A stretch of 64,000 bases of DNA from Roseimicrobium gellanilyticum (lineage in GTDB: Bacteria > Verrucomicrobiota > Verrucomicrobiia > Verrucomicrobiales > Verrucomicrobiaceae), in NCBI RefSeq assembly GCF_003315205.1, contig NZ_QNRR01000003.1:310001-374000 (forward strand). Reading direction: 5' to 3'. Position 1 is the stretch's first letter. The number at the start of each line of letters is the position of its first letter. The notes beneath the pieces are model-generated. The model searched no databases and was not told where the DNA came from. It saw nothing but the letters and a program-made list of their open reading frames with translations. Shown in pieces: positions 48,473 to 56,919 of the stretch. The translations under genes and the position numbers were made by a program.

Positions 48473-48925
48473 ATGGACGACACGCCTCCCACGCCTCCGC
48501 CGCAGCCGGGTTCCCAGCCGCCCATGCCACCTTCTTACCCCTCGGGTCAGGCTCTCCCTCCACCACCCCAGCCCCCACCCAACTTCCCCGGCGCTGAGGA
48601 AAGGCAGATGGCCATGTGGTGCCACCTCGCCAGCCTCGCCGGCTACCTGGTTCCATTCGGCAATGTGATCGGGCCTCTCGTGATCTGGCTCAGCAAGCGC
48701 GAGACCATGCCCCTGGTGGATCGGGAAGGAAAGGAGTCGGTGAATTTCCAGATCTCCGTCACCATCTATGCTCTTGTTTCGCTGGTTCTGGCGTTCTTCT
48801 GCATCGGCATTCCCCTGCTCATCGCCGTGGGTGTGTTTGCGGTCGTCTTTGCCGTCCTTGCCTCCATCGAAGCCAGCAAGGGAAACTCGTACAAATACCC
48901 TCTCTGCATCCGTTTCATCAATTGA
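48473..48925 (+). CDS. DUF4870 membrane protein
   Basis: A 150-residue protein. Residues 1-50 are Pro-rich and probably disordered (PPTPPPQPGSQPPMPPSYP). The DUF4870 part follows: MAMWCHLASLAGYLVPFGNV, VIGPLVIWLSKRETMPLVDR, EGKESVNFQISVTIYALVSL and a last segment FFCIGIPLLIAVGVFAVVF. About three membrane helices. Function unknown. It is the first of three co-directional membrane-protein genes (DUF4282 and GspF-like follow at gaps of 28 and 73 bases). ATG 48473 (MDDTPP) is chosen over the longer frame. Confidence 0.8.
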   Translation: MDDTPPTPPPQPGSQPPMPPSYPSGQALPPPPQPPPNFPGAEERQMAMWCHLASLAGYLVPFGNVIGPLVIWLSKRETMPLVDREGKESVNFQISVTIYALVSLVLAFFCIGIPLLIAVGVFAVVFAVLASIEASKGNSYKYPLCIRFIN

Positions 48926-48953
48926 CCTGACCGTGGTGCCCTAACACCTCTTC

Positions 48954-49310
48954 ATGCCGCTCCCCATGGATGAGACCAATCCCCAAATCTCCGAAGCACG
49001 CCCCGAGGAAAAGAAGGACATACTTGATGCCCTGCTGGACCTCTCCTTCCGCACGGCCATCACGCCGAAGATTGCCCGCTGGCTCTACATCATGGGCCTG
49101 GTGATTTCCGGTCTTCTGGCGGCGAGGTGGGTGCTTGCCGCCTTCAGTGTGGGCCAGGGTGGCGGTCTCTTCGCAGGGGTGGTGGCGATCTTTTTCGCCC
49201 CCATTCTCTTCGTCATCTACGCCCTCATCACCCGTGTGGCGCTGGAGGTCGTGCTTGCCGTTTTTTCCATTGCAGAGTCACTCAAGAACATCGAGCGCCG
49301 GAAGCTGTAG
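48954..49310 (+). CDS. DUF4282 membrane protein
   Basis: A 118-residue protein with a hydrophilic start, two membrane segments (ARWLYIMGLVISGLLAARW; GVVAIFFAPILFVIYALITR), and a short helical tail (EVVLAVFSIAESLKNIERRK), which together match the DUF4282 family layout. It starts at ATG 48954 or 48966 (MDETN). Position between a DUF4870 gene and a GspF-like gene suggests a small membrane-associated operon of unknown function. Confidence 0.75.
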   Translation: MPLPMDETNPQISEARPEEKKDILDALLDLSFRTAITPKIARWLYIMGLVISGLLAARWVLAAFSVGQGGGLFAGVVAIFFAPILFVIYALITRVALEVVLAVFSIAESLKNIERRKL

Positions 49311-49383
49311 ACCGAACCGGAAATCCACCCGGACAACAAAGTCTGGGATTGGTTTCCCCAGGTCGTTGTGATTCCATCCGCAC

Positions 49384-50364
49384 ATGACCAACCGCCAGCG
49401 CGCGCAGATTTTTCATGAGATGGGCAAACTCCTGCGCGCGGGAGTGCACCTGGATCGCTCGGTGGATCTCCTCCTGGAGCAGGGCCCTGCAGCACCGGTG
49501 CGGAGCTGGCTGGAAGGTCTGAAACAGGGGCTCGCCGCCCGACTGAGCGTGGCGGAGGCTGTGGCGAAGAATGGGGCTACGCGTCCCCTTGAAACCAGCC
49601 TGCTCGCAGCCGGAGAAAAGGGAGGCAGGCTGGAGAATTCCTTCGAACACCTGGCGAGCTACTATGACCTGCGCCAGCGGAGCCGGGACAAGGCGATTGG
49701 AGCGCTCATCTATCCCTTCATCCTCCTGCACCTCGGTCTTTTCGTTCCGGACTTCGGCGGGATCATGCAGGGAAAAGGGCTCGGAGGATTGCTCCCGGAC
49801 TTTCTAAACCGGCTCATCATCGCCTGGACGTTGATCCTGGCAGTGGGGATAGCTGCGAAGATGGCCTTGAAAGCTGCAACGACGTCCACGGCAATTGACG
49901 GGTTGCTGAATTCGATACCCCTCGTGGGCGGTGTCCGCCGCCATTGGGCGCTGGCCCGTTTCTGTCAGGTGTTCCAGACCTGCCTGCTCGCCGCCCTGCG
50001 CATCTCGGACACACTGAGGCTGGCTGGCGATGCCTCGCAGAGTGCCGTGCTGGAGGACGCCGGCAAACAAGCGGCAGCGAAGGTGGAAAAGGGTGAGCAA
50101 CTCACCCCTTCCATGCGCGGTACAGGGGCCTTTCCCATCACCTTCATGCAATCCATCGCCACCGCTGAGGAAACCGGTACGCTCGACATCGAAATGGGAC
50201 GCTGGGCCGCAGCGGAATCCGAGCTTGCCTCCCAAGCGCAAAACCGGGCAGCGGAATGGCTGCCACGCATCTTCTACGTCATCGTCGTGTTTTACGTTGC
50301 GTACCGAATCGTGAGTGGGTTTGCCAGCTACTTCAACGGGTTGAACAGCATGCTGGGTGCGTAG
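49384..50364 (+). CDS. GspF/PilC-type type II secretion platform protein, solitary
   Basis: A 326-residue protein with two T2SSF domains: residues about 5-125 (EMGKLLRAGVHLDRSVDLLL; LLAAGEKGGRLENSFEHLAS) and about 190-310 (FCQVFQTCLLAALRISDTLR; QSIATAEETGTLDIEMGRWA). Three membrane segments are visible: about 104-122, 142-160 and 290-312. In type II secretion and type IV pili, GspF/PilC is the inner-membrane platform. No ATPase (GspE/PilB), pseudopilin or secretin genes lie within this window, so either the partners are elsewhere or this is a repurposed copy. Gap to the next gene 200 bases. Confidence 0.85.
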   Translation: MTNRQRAQIFHEMGKLLRAGVHLDRSVDLLLEQGPAAPVRSWLEGLKQGLAARLSVAEAVAKNGATRPLETSLLAAGEKGGRLENSFEHLASYYDLRQRSRDKAIGALIYPFILLHLGLFVPDFGGIMQGKGLGGLLPDFLNRLIIAWTLILAVGIAAKMALKAATTSTAIDGLLNSIPLVGGVRRHWALARFCQVFQTCLLAALRISDTLRLAGDASQSAVLEDAGKQAAAKVEKGEQLTPSMRGTGAFPITFMQSIATAEETGTLDIEMGRWAAAESELASQAQNRAAEWLPRIFYVIVVFYVAYRIVSGFASYFNGLNSMLGA

Positions 50365-50458
50365 GACCGTCGATAAACAATTCCGGGCTACTTATTCGAA
50401 CGCCCGCGCATTTCCGGACTGAACATGCCTTCAGTGAGTGGCGGAAATGTTACTCCAT

Positions 50459-50487
50459 TTGCGCCATTGTAATATGGTATGGAATAT
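50459..50487 (+). promoter_or_regulatory. Possible promoter in the AT-rich leader of the FnIII gene
   Basis: TTGCGC at 50459-50464 and GAATAT at 50482-50487 are 17 bases apart. The surrounding 50390-50510 stretch is clearly richer in A and T than its neighbourhood (TAATATGGTATGGAATATTTT). The hexamers match the consensus only partly. Confidence 0.27.
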
Positions 50488-50564
50488 TTTCTTGCGGCGC
50501 ATAAGCGCATCTGAAATGATGCGTGCGAGTCCAGAACACACAGCGTTTTCCCCCATCGCGTATC

Positions 50565-51722
50565 ATGGAGTGGTTCTACCTCGCCCTGCTGGCACCCTTT
50601 ATCCTGGTCCCTGTCGTGCTGCTCTTTGGGTATGCGGGATGCGGCAAGTTTGGCGTCAAACACGAGCTTACGCTCACGCATACGATTGACGGCACCACCG
50701 TCACGCTCACCTGGACCGCCGGTCCCGTGGGAACGATGAGATACCAAATCTCACGCGGTGAGGAGGGAGAGGATATCGAACAGATCTCCACGGCCCCCAG
50801 CACACAAACCCAGTATGCTGATACAGGCCGCCCGGAACTGGCCAAATATTTCTACACTGTCATCGCTCTGAATGGAGAGAATGACGAAGCAGCAAAGTCC
50901 AATCAACTGGAGGTGGACATTCCCCTCCTGGCTCCATCAAATCTCAAGGCCGTTGCGATTGAGGCGAACAAGGTCCGTCTCACCTGGACGAATGACGCCA
51001 ATTCCAGAGCCAACCGCAACGTGGTTCACCGCTTCCGAGCTGGCACTACCACGGATTTTGTAGACACGGACATTGCCCGCGCAGAGGCGCACGAGGACGT
51101 CACGCCATCTGCTGCCACGGATTTCAGCTATCAGATCGCCAGTCGACTGGTCGAGGCCGGAACCTCCGGCACCTCGATCTTCGTACCTCCGACGCCAGTA
51201 AACGTCGAGACCACGACTCCCCCACCCCCTGTAGAAAACCCTGTACTGGTCTTCCCCGCCACGCCCGCGCCTCCGCCGACCAGGGAGTCATCCAACGTGG
51301 GAGACTGTCTCATCCAACGCTTCCCCAGCGAACAGCTGCGTGCGGGAGGCAACAGACTGCGCGTCACCTTTCGCGCCGCTCCCAATGGTCTGGGATTCAA
51401 AAGAGTTACTGTCTCCCAACCCGCTCGCAGCGGAGACGATTTTGACTCTCACACGGATCTGAAAACGATTGAGACCAATTTCGACCTGTCCGCCACTGGA
51501 CCCACGGTGCGCACTGTCGACTACGTGCTGGACCCGGCTCAGGATCTTCTCATTGCTTTCGACGTGAAGGACAATGCGGGCATGGTGCCCGTGGTAGACG
51601 GTGTGGCTGGCTGCACCGTCTATCAGCAGGACAACACCGCGCAGGCAGACAGCATGGAACGCAGCGGCTTCCGGACCTTCAACAACACCCTGGTCATCGT
51701 TGAAAAAATCGAGGTCGTATAA
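50565..51722 (+). CDS. Membrane-anchored protein with two fibronectin type III-like domains
   Basis: A 385-residue protein. An N-terminal membrane anchor (FYLALLAPFILVPVVLLFGY) is followed by a short linker and two FnIII-like domains: about 35-115 (GTTVTLTWTAGPVGTMRYQI; AKYFYTVIALNGENDEAAKS) and about 120-215 (KAVAIEANKVRLTWTNDANS; TDFSYQIASRLVEAGTSGTS). A Pro/Thr-rich linker (PPTPVNVETTTPPPPVENP) leads to a C-terminal domain of about 140 residues without a recognised family. It is followed after six bases by the 920-residue gene, so they form a tight pair. A role in surface binding or scaffolding is inferred from the domains. The start ATG 50565 is chosen since the anchor begins there. Confidence 0.75.
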   Translation: MEWFYLALLAPFILVPVVLLFGYAGCGKFGVKHELTLTHTIDGTTVTLTWTAGPVGTMRYQISRGEEGEDIEQISTAPSTQTQYADTGRPELAKYFYTVIALNGENDEAAKSNQLEVDIPLLAPSNLKAVAIEANKVRLTWTNDANSRANRNVVHRFRAGTTTDFVDTDIARAEAHEDVTPSAATDFSYQIASRLVEAGTSGTSIFVPPTPVNVETTTPPPPVENPVLVFPATPAPPPTRESSNVGDCLIQRFPSEQLRAGGNRLRVTFRAAPNGLGFKRVTVSQPARSGDDFDSHTDLKTIETNFDLSATGPTVRTVDYVLDPAQDLLIAFDVKDNAGMVPVVDGVAGCTVYQQDNTAQADSMERSGFRTFNNTLVIVEKIEVV

Positions 51723-51728
51723 CCCGCC

Positions 51729-54491
51729 ATGGCCAATTCAATTACGGGACAGTTCGATGCGGCGCTGCAGATCAGCGTACAGCGGATCAATGGGTTGCTG
51801 GCCACCATGCACCAAAATCGCTGGGAACGGGAGCAAAACCCCAACTCCAAGCTGGCCACCTTTCCCCACACGGACAAAATCCGACTGGGACCACTGCCGT
51901 TTCACATTGACCCTGCCTTGCTGCAGATCGCGGTGTGGTTCCAGAATCGTGGGGAGGGAAACGCCGAAAACGCTCCCAACCCGAATGACTCCGGCCTCTC
52001 AAGCTTTTTGAACGGCCTGCCGCCAGAAACAGCTGCGGGACTCATGGAGCATTTTGTGAACTGGCACAGTGCTGCCACCTCTGCCACGGAAGCTGCCGGC
52101 AGCATGGCGAGGGGGTTGGCTGAGGTGCAGATTTCCGCCCCGTCCATCAGCCTGGCCAACGGCGACATGAACAAGGTCACCGTGCATGTTTTCATTCGCG
52201 CGCGCTACCTCGCGGACAGCCCCAGCCCTCTGCTGCCGGAGCGCATTCACGGAGAGGTGCGCATCGGTTACGAAATGAAGCGTGAAGGAAACTCGCTCAA
52301 GGTCGTGCCCTCGGAGGACGACAGCAAGATTTCCTTCATCTCAGCAACCTCGATCGCGCACGTCGTAACGGCTGCCATTACCAAGGAAATCATCTTGCTG
52401 GTGCGCGAGCGTTTCCGGCCCAACTTCGTGGATGTCACGAGTGACTTTGGCTTCTCTGCAGCCTTCAAGGCACTGGGCAGCGGTTCCAGCCAGGTGCTCG
52501 CCATGCCGGTATCTCTCACGCCGGACGGAGTGCCTGCGGGAAACGTCGACAGCCTGAACAGTGCCTGGTTGGGGAATCAGGATTTCGCGCTGGCCGTGAG
52601 CAAGGAGTTCGTGGGAGGGAAATTCGAACCTGCGCTGGCGCCACTGCGCGGTTTCAGCGTGAGGTTCACGGTGAATGTGGATGTCCTGATTTTTGGTTTC
52701 AGCGTCGCCGAATTCACGCTGCGAATTCTGGACGCGCGGCTGGAGTGGAGTGCCGGACTCGTGACGCTGAGGATCGATGCCAAGCTCCTGGCATCAGTGG
52801 CCTTTGGAGCGATTCGAGATTCCTATGATATTGTCGTGACCCAGAAGATGCGCTTCCAGCTGGCTTCGGGAATGGTCACTCTCACGGCTGTCGACGGCGA
52901 TCTCCATGTCACCGGCGCACCGACGGAATTTGGCATCCATGATGAGGCGTGGAAAGCCGCGCGTGATGCCCGCAATCGATCATTACCCGCGGTGCAGCAG
53001 ATGGTTCCCAAGCTGTTCCAGGATGGCGAATCCCCGGGCATCGGCAAAGGAGCGCTCCGACGCATCGGAGTGGCTCTGCGCAGGTTCGACACGAATCTTG
53101 CGGTGGCGTACAAGATCCTGGAGGTCAACAGCAGCGGGATCATTGTGCGGGGCGCCATCTCCGGTGGGAAACGCATGGCCCCCATCGCGGACATCGGGAG
53201 TGCCGACGGCGGCGACAGCTACACCGCCCTGCATAGCTGGATACCTGGAGGCCGGATCGAAAAGCTGCAGTGGGGCATGTGGGAAAAAGTGCCCTTCCAG
53301 AAGGCCCTCGCCACATCCGGGCTGTTGTGGACCCTGCCGTGGGAAGGCATGCCAAAATTCTCCGGGGAGGAGACAGAACATTTCATGTTTCCTCATGCAT
53401 GGACGCTGCCGCGCAGCACCACGGTGTGCCTCACCATCTATGGCTCCCGGAGGGATCTCAGGGGTGTGGTGGAAGATGATGTGTGGGGAGCGGATAACAC
53501 CCGCGGGGCGTGCGCTCCGGTGGAACTCCCGCCTATTTTCATCGACGCGCACTGGAAGGAGTTCAAGATCCCCAACATCTGGCCGGACTTCACCGGAGAA
53601 GCGATTCTGGAGGATCTCATCTTTGCCCATATCGATGCCTCGGTGCCGGACTGGCCAGGAGGTGAACTGACCACCAATCATCTTGTGCATTTCATGGACT
53701 GGAGCGCGGAGCAGCCCATGCAGGTCATCCACGAGGCATTGGGCATGATGAAGAAAAAACAATTTTCTCTTTCGCTCATGGTCGTGGTGCCGCAGGGAAG
53801 CCTCAAGGTATCACGCTACGAAATGGAGGAGAAACTCGGCCTCGCGGGTCCCCACGAAAAAATTGGCCAGAAGAAAGGCCAGTCCCCGGTGCACATTCAA
53901 GTGGTGGAGGATCTGAACCGAGGCTGGTCTGAAGTGTTCCATGCAAGCGGCACGCCGGCGACATATTTTGTGAATGCACACCGACAGCGGGTCTGGGACA
54001 TGGATGGTCCCGTGGACCCCGGTGAACTCGCGGCTGTGCTGGACAAGCAGATCGTACCCGCCCCCGCCGCGCGAAATCGGCTTCCCGCACTGGTCACTCG
54101 CCCGGGAAACAGCCTGCCTCCCATCAACTTCGTGGATGATCAGGGCAATGCGATGCGCCTGCGGGACTTTTCCAAGAAGGAGCTGAAGCTCTGCTTCTGG
54201 AATGCGTCCTCCCGACCGTGCATCCGCGAGTTGCAGCGGTTGGAGGAGATGCAAAAGGCGGATGGCGATCTGGTAGTGGTAGGGCTTTGCGGCGATGAAG
54301 ATGCGAAGGTAATCTCCCGCATACGTGAGCAGTACCAGCTCTCCATGATTCTGGCGCAGGACCCGGAACGGACCAATGCCCGGAAGCTCAAGGTGCGCTG
54401 CTGGCCCACCACACTGAGCATTGGCCATGAGAACATTCTCCACAGCATCCAGTACGGCTACCCGATGAAGGGGGGCCTGGGGAAGGAGTAG
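51729..54491 (+). CDS. Large protein of unknown function ending in two degenerate thioredoxin-fold domains
   Basis: A 920-residue protein without signal peptide. Residues 1-400 (FDAALQISVQRINGLLATMH; NVDVLIFGFSVAEFTLRILD) are amphipathic and beta-rich, faintly reminiscent of lipid-binding TULIP-type folds, but no family is certain. Residues about 400-645 are unassigned. Residues about 648-780 look like a TlpA-type fold (HLVHFMDWSAEQPMQVIHEA ... GTPATYFVNAHRQRVWDMDG) with a cis-Pro loop and both redox cysteines lost. Residues about 794-915 form a second such fold (LKLCFWNASSRPCIRELQRL ... CWPTTLSIGH); its CxxC is SxxC, with C831 kept. Both thus look non-catalytic or altered. It is coupled by six bases to the FnIII gene. 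No homolog is named. Confidence 0.78.
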   Translation: MANSITGQFDAALQISVQRINGLLATMHQNRWEREQNPNSKLATFPHTDKIRLGPLPFHIDPALLQIAVWFQNRGEGNAENAPNPNDSGLSSFLNGLPPETAAGLMEHFVNWHSAATSATEAAGSMARGLAEVQISAPSISLANGDMNKVTVHVFIRARYLADSPSPLLPERIHGEVRIGYEMKREGNSLKVVPSEDDSKISFISATSIAHVVTAAITKEIILLVRERFRPNFVDVTSDFGFSAAFKALGSGSSQVLAMPVSLTPDGVPAGNVDSLNSAWLGNQDFALAVSKEFVGGKFEPALAPLRGFSVRFTVNVDVLIFGFSVAEFTLRILDARLEWSAGLVTLRIDAKLLASVAFGAIRDSYDIVVTQKMRFQLASGMVTLTAVDGDLHVTGAPTEFGIHDEAWKAARDARNRSLPAVQQMVPKLFQDGESPGIGKGALRRIGVALRRFDTNLAVAYKILEVNSSGIIVRGAISGGKRMAPIADIGSADGGDSYTALHSWIPGGRIEKLQWGMWEKVPFQKALATSGLLWTLPWEGMPKFSGEETEHFMFPHAWTLPRSTTVCLTIYGSRRDLRGVVEDDVWGADNTRGACAPVELPPIFIDAHWKEFKIPNIWPDFTGEAILEDLIFAHIDASVPDWPGGELTTNHLVHFMDWSAEQPMQVIHEALGMMKKKQFSLSLMVVVPQGSLKVSRYEMEEKLGLAGPHEKIGQKKGQSPVHIQVVEDLNRGWSEVFHASGTPATYFVNAHRQRVWDMDGPVDPGELAAVLDKQIVPAPAARNRLPALVTRPGNSLPPINFVDDQGNAMRLRDFSKKELKLCFWNASSRPCIRELQRLEEMQKADGDLVVVGLCGDEDAKVISRIREQYQLSMILAQDPERTNARKLKVRCWPTTLSIGHENILHSIQYGYPMKGGLGKE

Positions 54492-54642
54492 CTGGTCCCA
54501 CGCGGTGGCTCCCCCTGCCAAAAAGTTCTCGGCTGCCATTGCCAGCCGTGGGCAGCTCGGGTAATGCTCGGCCTTTCCCCTTTCTCGGGACCAGACGTTT
54601 CCGGAGGTGGGGTAAATATTTGCAATTTGCCCTTGCCTTTTC

Positions 54643-54656
54643 TGTTCATTCGAACA
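54643..54656. promoter_or_regulatory. LexA box of recA (Verrucomicrobia motif)
   Basis: TGTTC at 54643-54647 and GAACA at 54652-54656 with four bases between, a perfect 14-bp match to TGTTC-N4-GAACA, the LexA-binding motif published for Verrucomicrobia. It lies 51 bases upstream of the recA start, where a repressor would block transcription. This predicts SOS induction of recA. Confidence 0.9.
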
Positions 54657-54707
54657 TCATCGGCAAATTCCAAAGAATTCGTCCACTGAACATTCATCCG
54701 ACACATC

Positions 54708-55823
54708 ATGGCCCGCGCACCCAAAGAAGCACCCTCCTCTGAATCCTCCGCCCAGAACAAGATTGCGGAGGCGCGAGCCCGGAACCTCGACCAGGCGATC
54801 CAGCAGATCCAGAAGGATTATGGCGAAGGCGCCATTCTCCGCATGGATGAGAGCTCCAAGGTCGACATCACGGTGATCCCCACGGGGAACCTCCTCATCG
54901 ACCAGGCCCTCGGTGTGGGTGGCTTCCCCCGCGGCCGCATTGTGGAAGTGTACGGCCCGGAGTCTTCCGGTAAGACGACCCTGACATTGACGGTCATCGC
55001 CCAAGCTCAGAAGGCTGGCGGTCTGGCGGCCTTCATCGACGTGGAACACGCCCTCGACCCCAGCTATGCCCGCAAGCTCGGCGTGAAGATGGAAGAACTC
55101 CTCGTCTCCCAGCCCAGCAGTGGTGAAGAAGCCCTGCGCATCTGCGAAACGCTCGTCCGCTCGAATGCCCTGGATGTCATCGTCATCGACTCCGTGGCCG
55201 CCCTCGTGACGCGCCAGGAACTGGAAGGTGAAATCGGTGATGCCACCGTGGGCGCACAGGCCCGCCTCATGAGCGCTGCACTGAGGAAGCTCACTGCCAT
55301 CATCAGCAAGGCGCGCACCTGCTGCGTCTTCACGAACCAGATTCGTGAGAAGGTGGGCATCATGTTCGGCAACCCCGAAACGACGCCGGGCGGCAAGGCC
55401 CTGAAGTTCTACGCCAGCGTGCGTGTGGACATCCGCCGCATCGGCGCCATCAAGACCTCGGACGGTACCGTGAGCGGCAACCGCACCAAGGTGAAGATCG
55501 TGAAGAACAAGCTGGCCCCGCCCTACACGGAGGCTGAATTCGACCTGATGTACAACGAAGGCATCAGCGGTGTCGGTTCGCTGCTGGATCTGGCGCTCGA
55601 GTTCGACATCCTGCAGAAACGTGGCTCCTGGATCAGCTACAAGGGCACGCAACTCGCCCAAGGCCGCGATGCCTGCAAGGAAGCCCTGAAGGGTGACGCC
55701 ACCCTCTATGCGGAAGTCGAGGTCGCCGTGAAGGAGAAGCTCGCGGAGAAAAACGGCACCAGCACCGGCCGCAGCAGTGGCGGCAGCGGCAGCAGCAGTG
55801 AAGGTGATTCCGCTGGTGAGTAG
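54708..55823 (+). CDS. recA: Recombinase A
   Basis: A 371-residue recombinase. The Walker A is [12 protein letters not shown], Walker [11 protein letters not shown], and loop 2 is near [20 protein letters not shown] in spirit ([20 protein letters not shown] here). It binds ssDNA, drives strand exchange, and promotes LexA self-cleavage. The N-terminal [21 protein letters not shown]-type segment is present. The last 25 residues are Ser/Gly-rich with a few acids ([20 protein letters not shown]), replacing the usual acidic tail. A LexA box sits upstream and an intrinsic terminator downstream, so it is a single-gene SOS unit. Confidence 0.98.
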   Translation: MARAPKEAPSSESSAQNKIAEARARNLDQAIQQIQKDYGEGAILRMDESSKVDITVIPTGNLLIDQALGVGGFPRGRIVEVYGPESSGKTTLTLTVIAQAQKAGGLAAFIDVEHALDPSYARKLGVKMEELLVSQPSSGEEALRICETLVRSNALDVIVIDSVAALVTRQELEGEIGDATVGAQARLMSAALRKLTAIISKARTCCVFTNQIREKVGIMFGNPETTPGGKALKFYASVRVDIRRIGAIKTSDGTVSGNRTKVKIVKNKLAPPYTEAEFDLMYNEGISGVGSLLDLALEFDILQKRGSWISYKGTQLAQGRDACKEALKGDATLYAEVEVAVKEKLAEKNGTSTGRSSGGSGSSSEGDSAGE

Positions 55824-55860
55824 TCGAGCATAGCTCGTTTGTATTTCCTCGTTGCTGGGG

Positions 55861-55895
55861 ACACCGCCCGCATGCCGGGCGGTGTTTATGTTTTT
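55861..55895 (+). terminator. Rho-independent terminator of recA
   Basis: ACACCGCCCG at 55861-55870 pairs fully with CGGGCGGTGT at 55876-55885 around CATGC, followed by TTATGTTTTT. The 10-bp stem and T-rich tail lie 37 bases after the recA stop. Confidence 0.88.
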
Positions 55896-55981
55896 ATTGG
55901 TCTTGTCGAATGCGGTCGGCTGTAGTGAAACTTCAGTCCGTAGCCTGGGCTCCTCGCCATCCAGGTCAACACGTTCGCCTT

Positions 55982-56830
55982 ATGAAAACGTTCCTTCTGC
56001 TCCTTTGTGTGGCGGTGAGCTTGAGTGTGGCTCATGCTCAAACTGCACCGCCGCGTCTGATTGTCCGTGCGGATGACATGGGGTATTCGCATGCGGGCAA
56101 TGAGGCCATCCTGAAGACGTACAAAGAGGGCATTGCGACCTCGGTGGAAATCATCGTGCCGTCACCCTGGTTTCCCGAGGCGGTGGCGATGCTCACGCAG
56201 CGTCCCGAGGTGGATGTGGGCATTCATCTTTGCCTGAGCAGCGAGTGGGACAACGTGAAGTGGCGGCCTCTCACCGAGTGCCCCAGCCTGCGTGATGCGG
56301 ATGGTTTTTTCTTCCCCATGATCTTCCCAAACAAGAACTATCCGGGACGATCGCTCGCGGAGAACAAGTGGAAGCTCGAAGAGATTGAAAAGGAGTTTCG
56401 CGCCCAGATTGAACTGGCGCTGAAAAAGATTCCGCGCATCAGCCATGTGACGCATCACATGGGATGTTCGGAACTCAACAGCGAGGTCTCAGCCATGGCC
56501 CAGCGACTGGCGAGCGAGTACAAGCTTGCTCTTGGACCTGGAAGCCTGGGAATGAAACGAGTCAGCTATCAGGGGCCGAAAGGGACCTCTGAAGAGAAGA
56601 TCGCCAGCTTCATCAAGATGCTCGAAGGCCTGGAGGCAGGGAAGACCCACCTCTTTGTGGATCACCCCGGTCTGGATGTGCCTGAGGTGCGGGCGATTCA
56701 TCACATCGGCTATGAGAACGTGGCCGTGGACCGGCAGGGGGTGACCGATACCTTCACCAGTCCGAAGGTGCGTGAAGTGATCAAGGCGAGGGGTATCCAG
56801 TTGATCAGCTACGGTGATTTGAAGCGGTAG
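55982..56830 (+). CDS. ChbG/HpnK (YdjC)-family deacetylase, secreted
   Basis: A 282-residue protein with a signal peptide (KTFLLLLCVAVSLSVAHAQ). The YdjC/ChbG fold is recognised by LIVRADDMGYSHAGNEAILK (metal-binding Asp-Asp), SVEIIVPSPWFPEAV, VDVGIHLCLSSEWDNVKWRP (His), ISHVTHHMGC and LFVDHPGLDVPEVRAIHHIG. Family members deacetylate chito-oligosaccharides or hopanoid sugars. Export suggests a substrate outside the cytoplasm. ATG 55982 is chosen since the signal starts there; the longer frame opens inside the recA terminator region. Confidence 0.88.
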   Translation: MKTFLLLLCVAVSLSVAHAQTAPPRLIVRADDMGYSHAGNEAILKTYKEGIATSVEIIVPSPWFPEAVAMLTQRPEVDVGIHLCLSSEWDNVKWRPLTECPSLRDADGFFFPMIFPNKNYPGRSLAENKWKLEEIEKEFRAQIELALKKIPRISHVTHHMGCSELNSEVSAMAQRLASEYKLALGPGSLGMKRVSYQGPKGTSEEKIASFIKMLEGLEAGKTHLFVDHPGLDVPEVRAIHHIGYENVAVDRQGVTDTFTSPKVREVIKARGIQLISYGDLKR

Positions 56831-56919
56831 CTTCAAATCTCTCCGGGACTGTCCCATGCGATCCCCGCTTGCATTCAAGGGTGACTTCGCCAACGTCCTT
56901 CCCCTCTTCCTTCCCCAAC

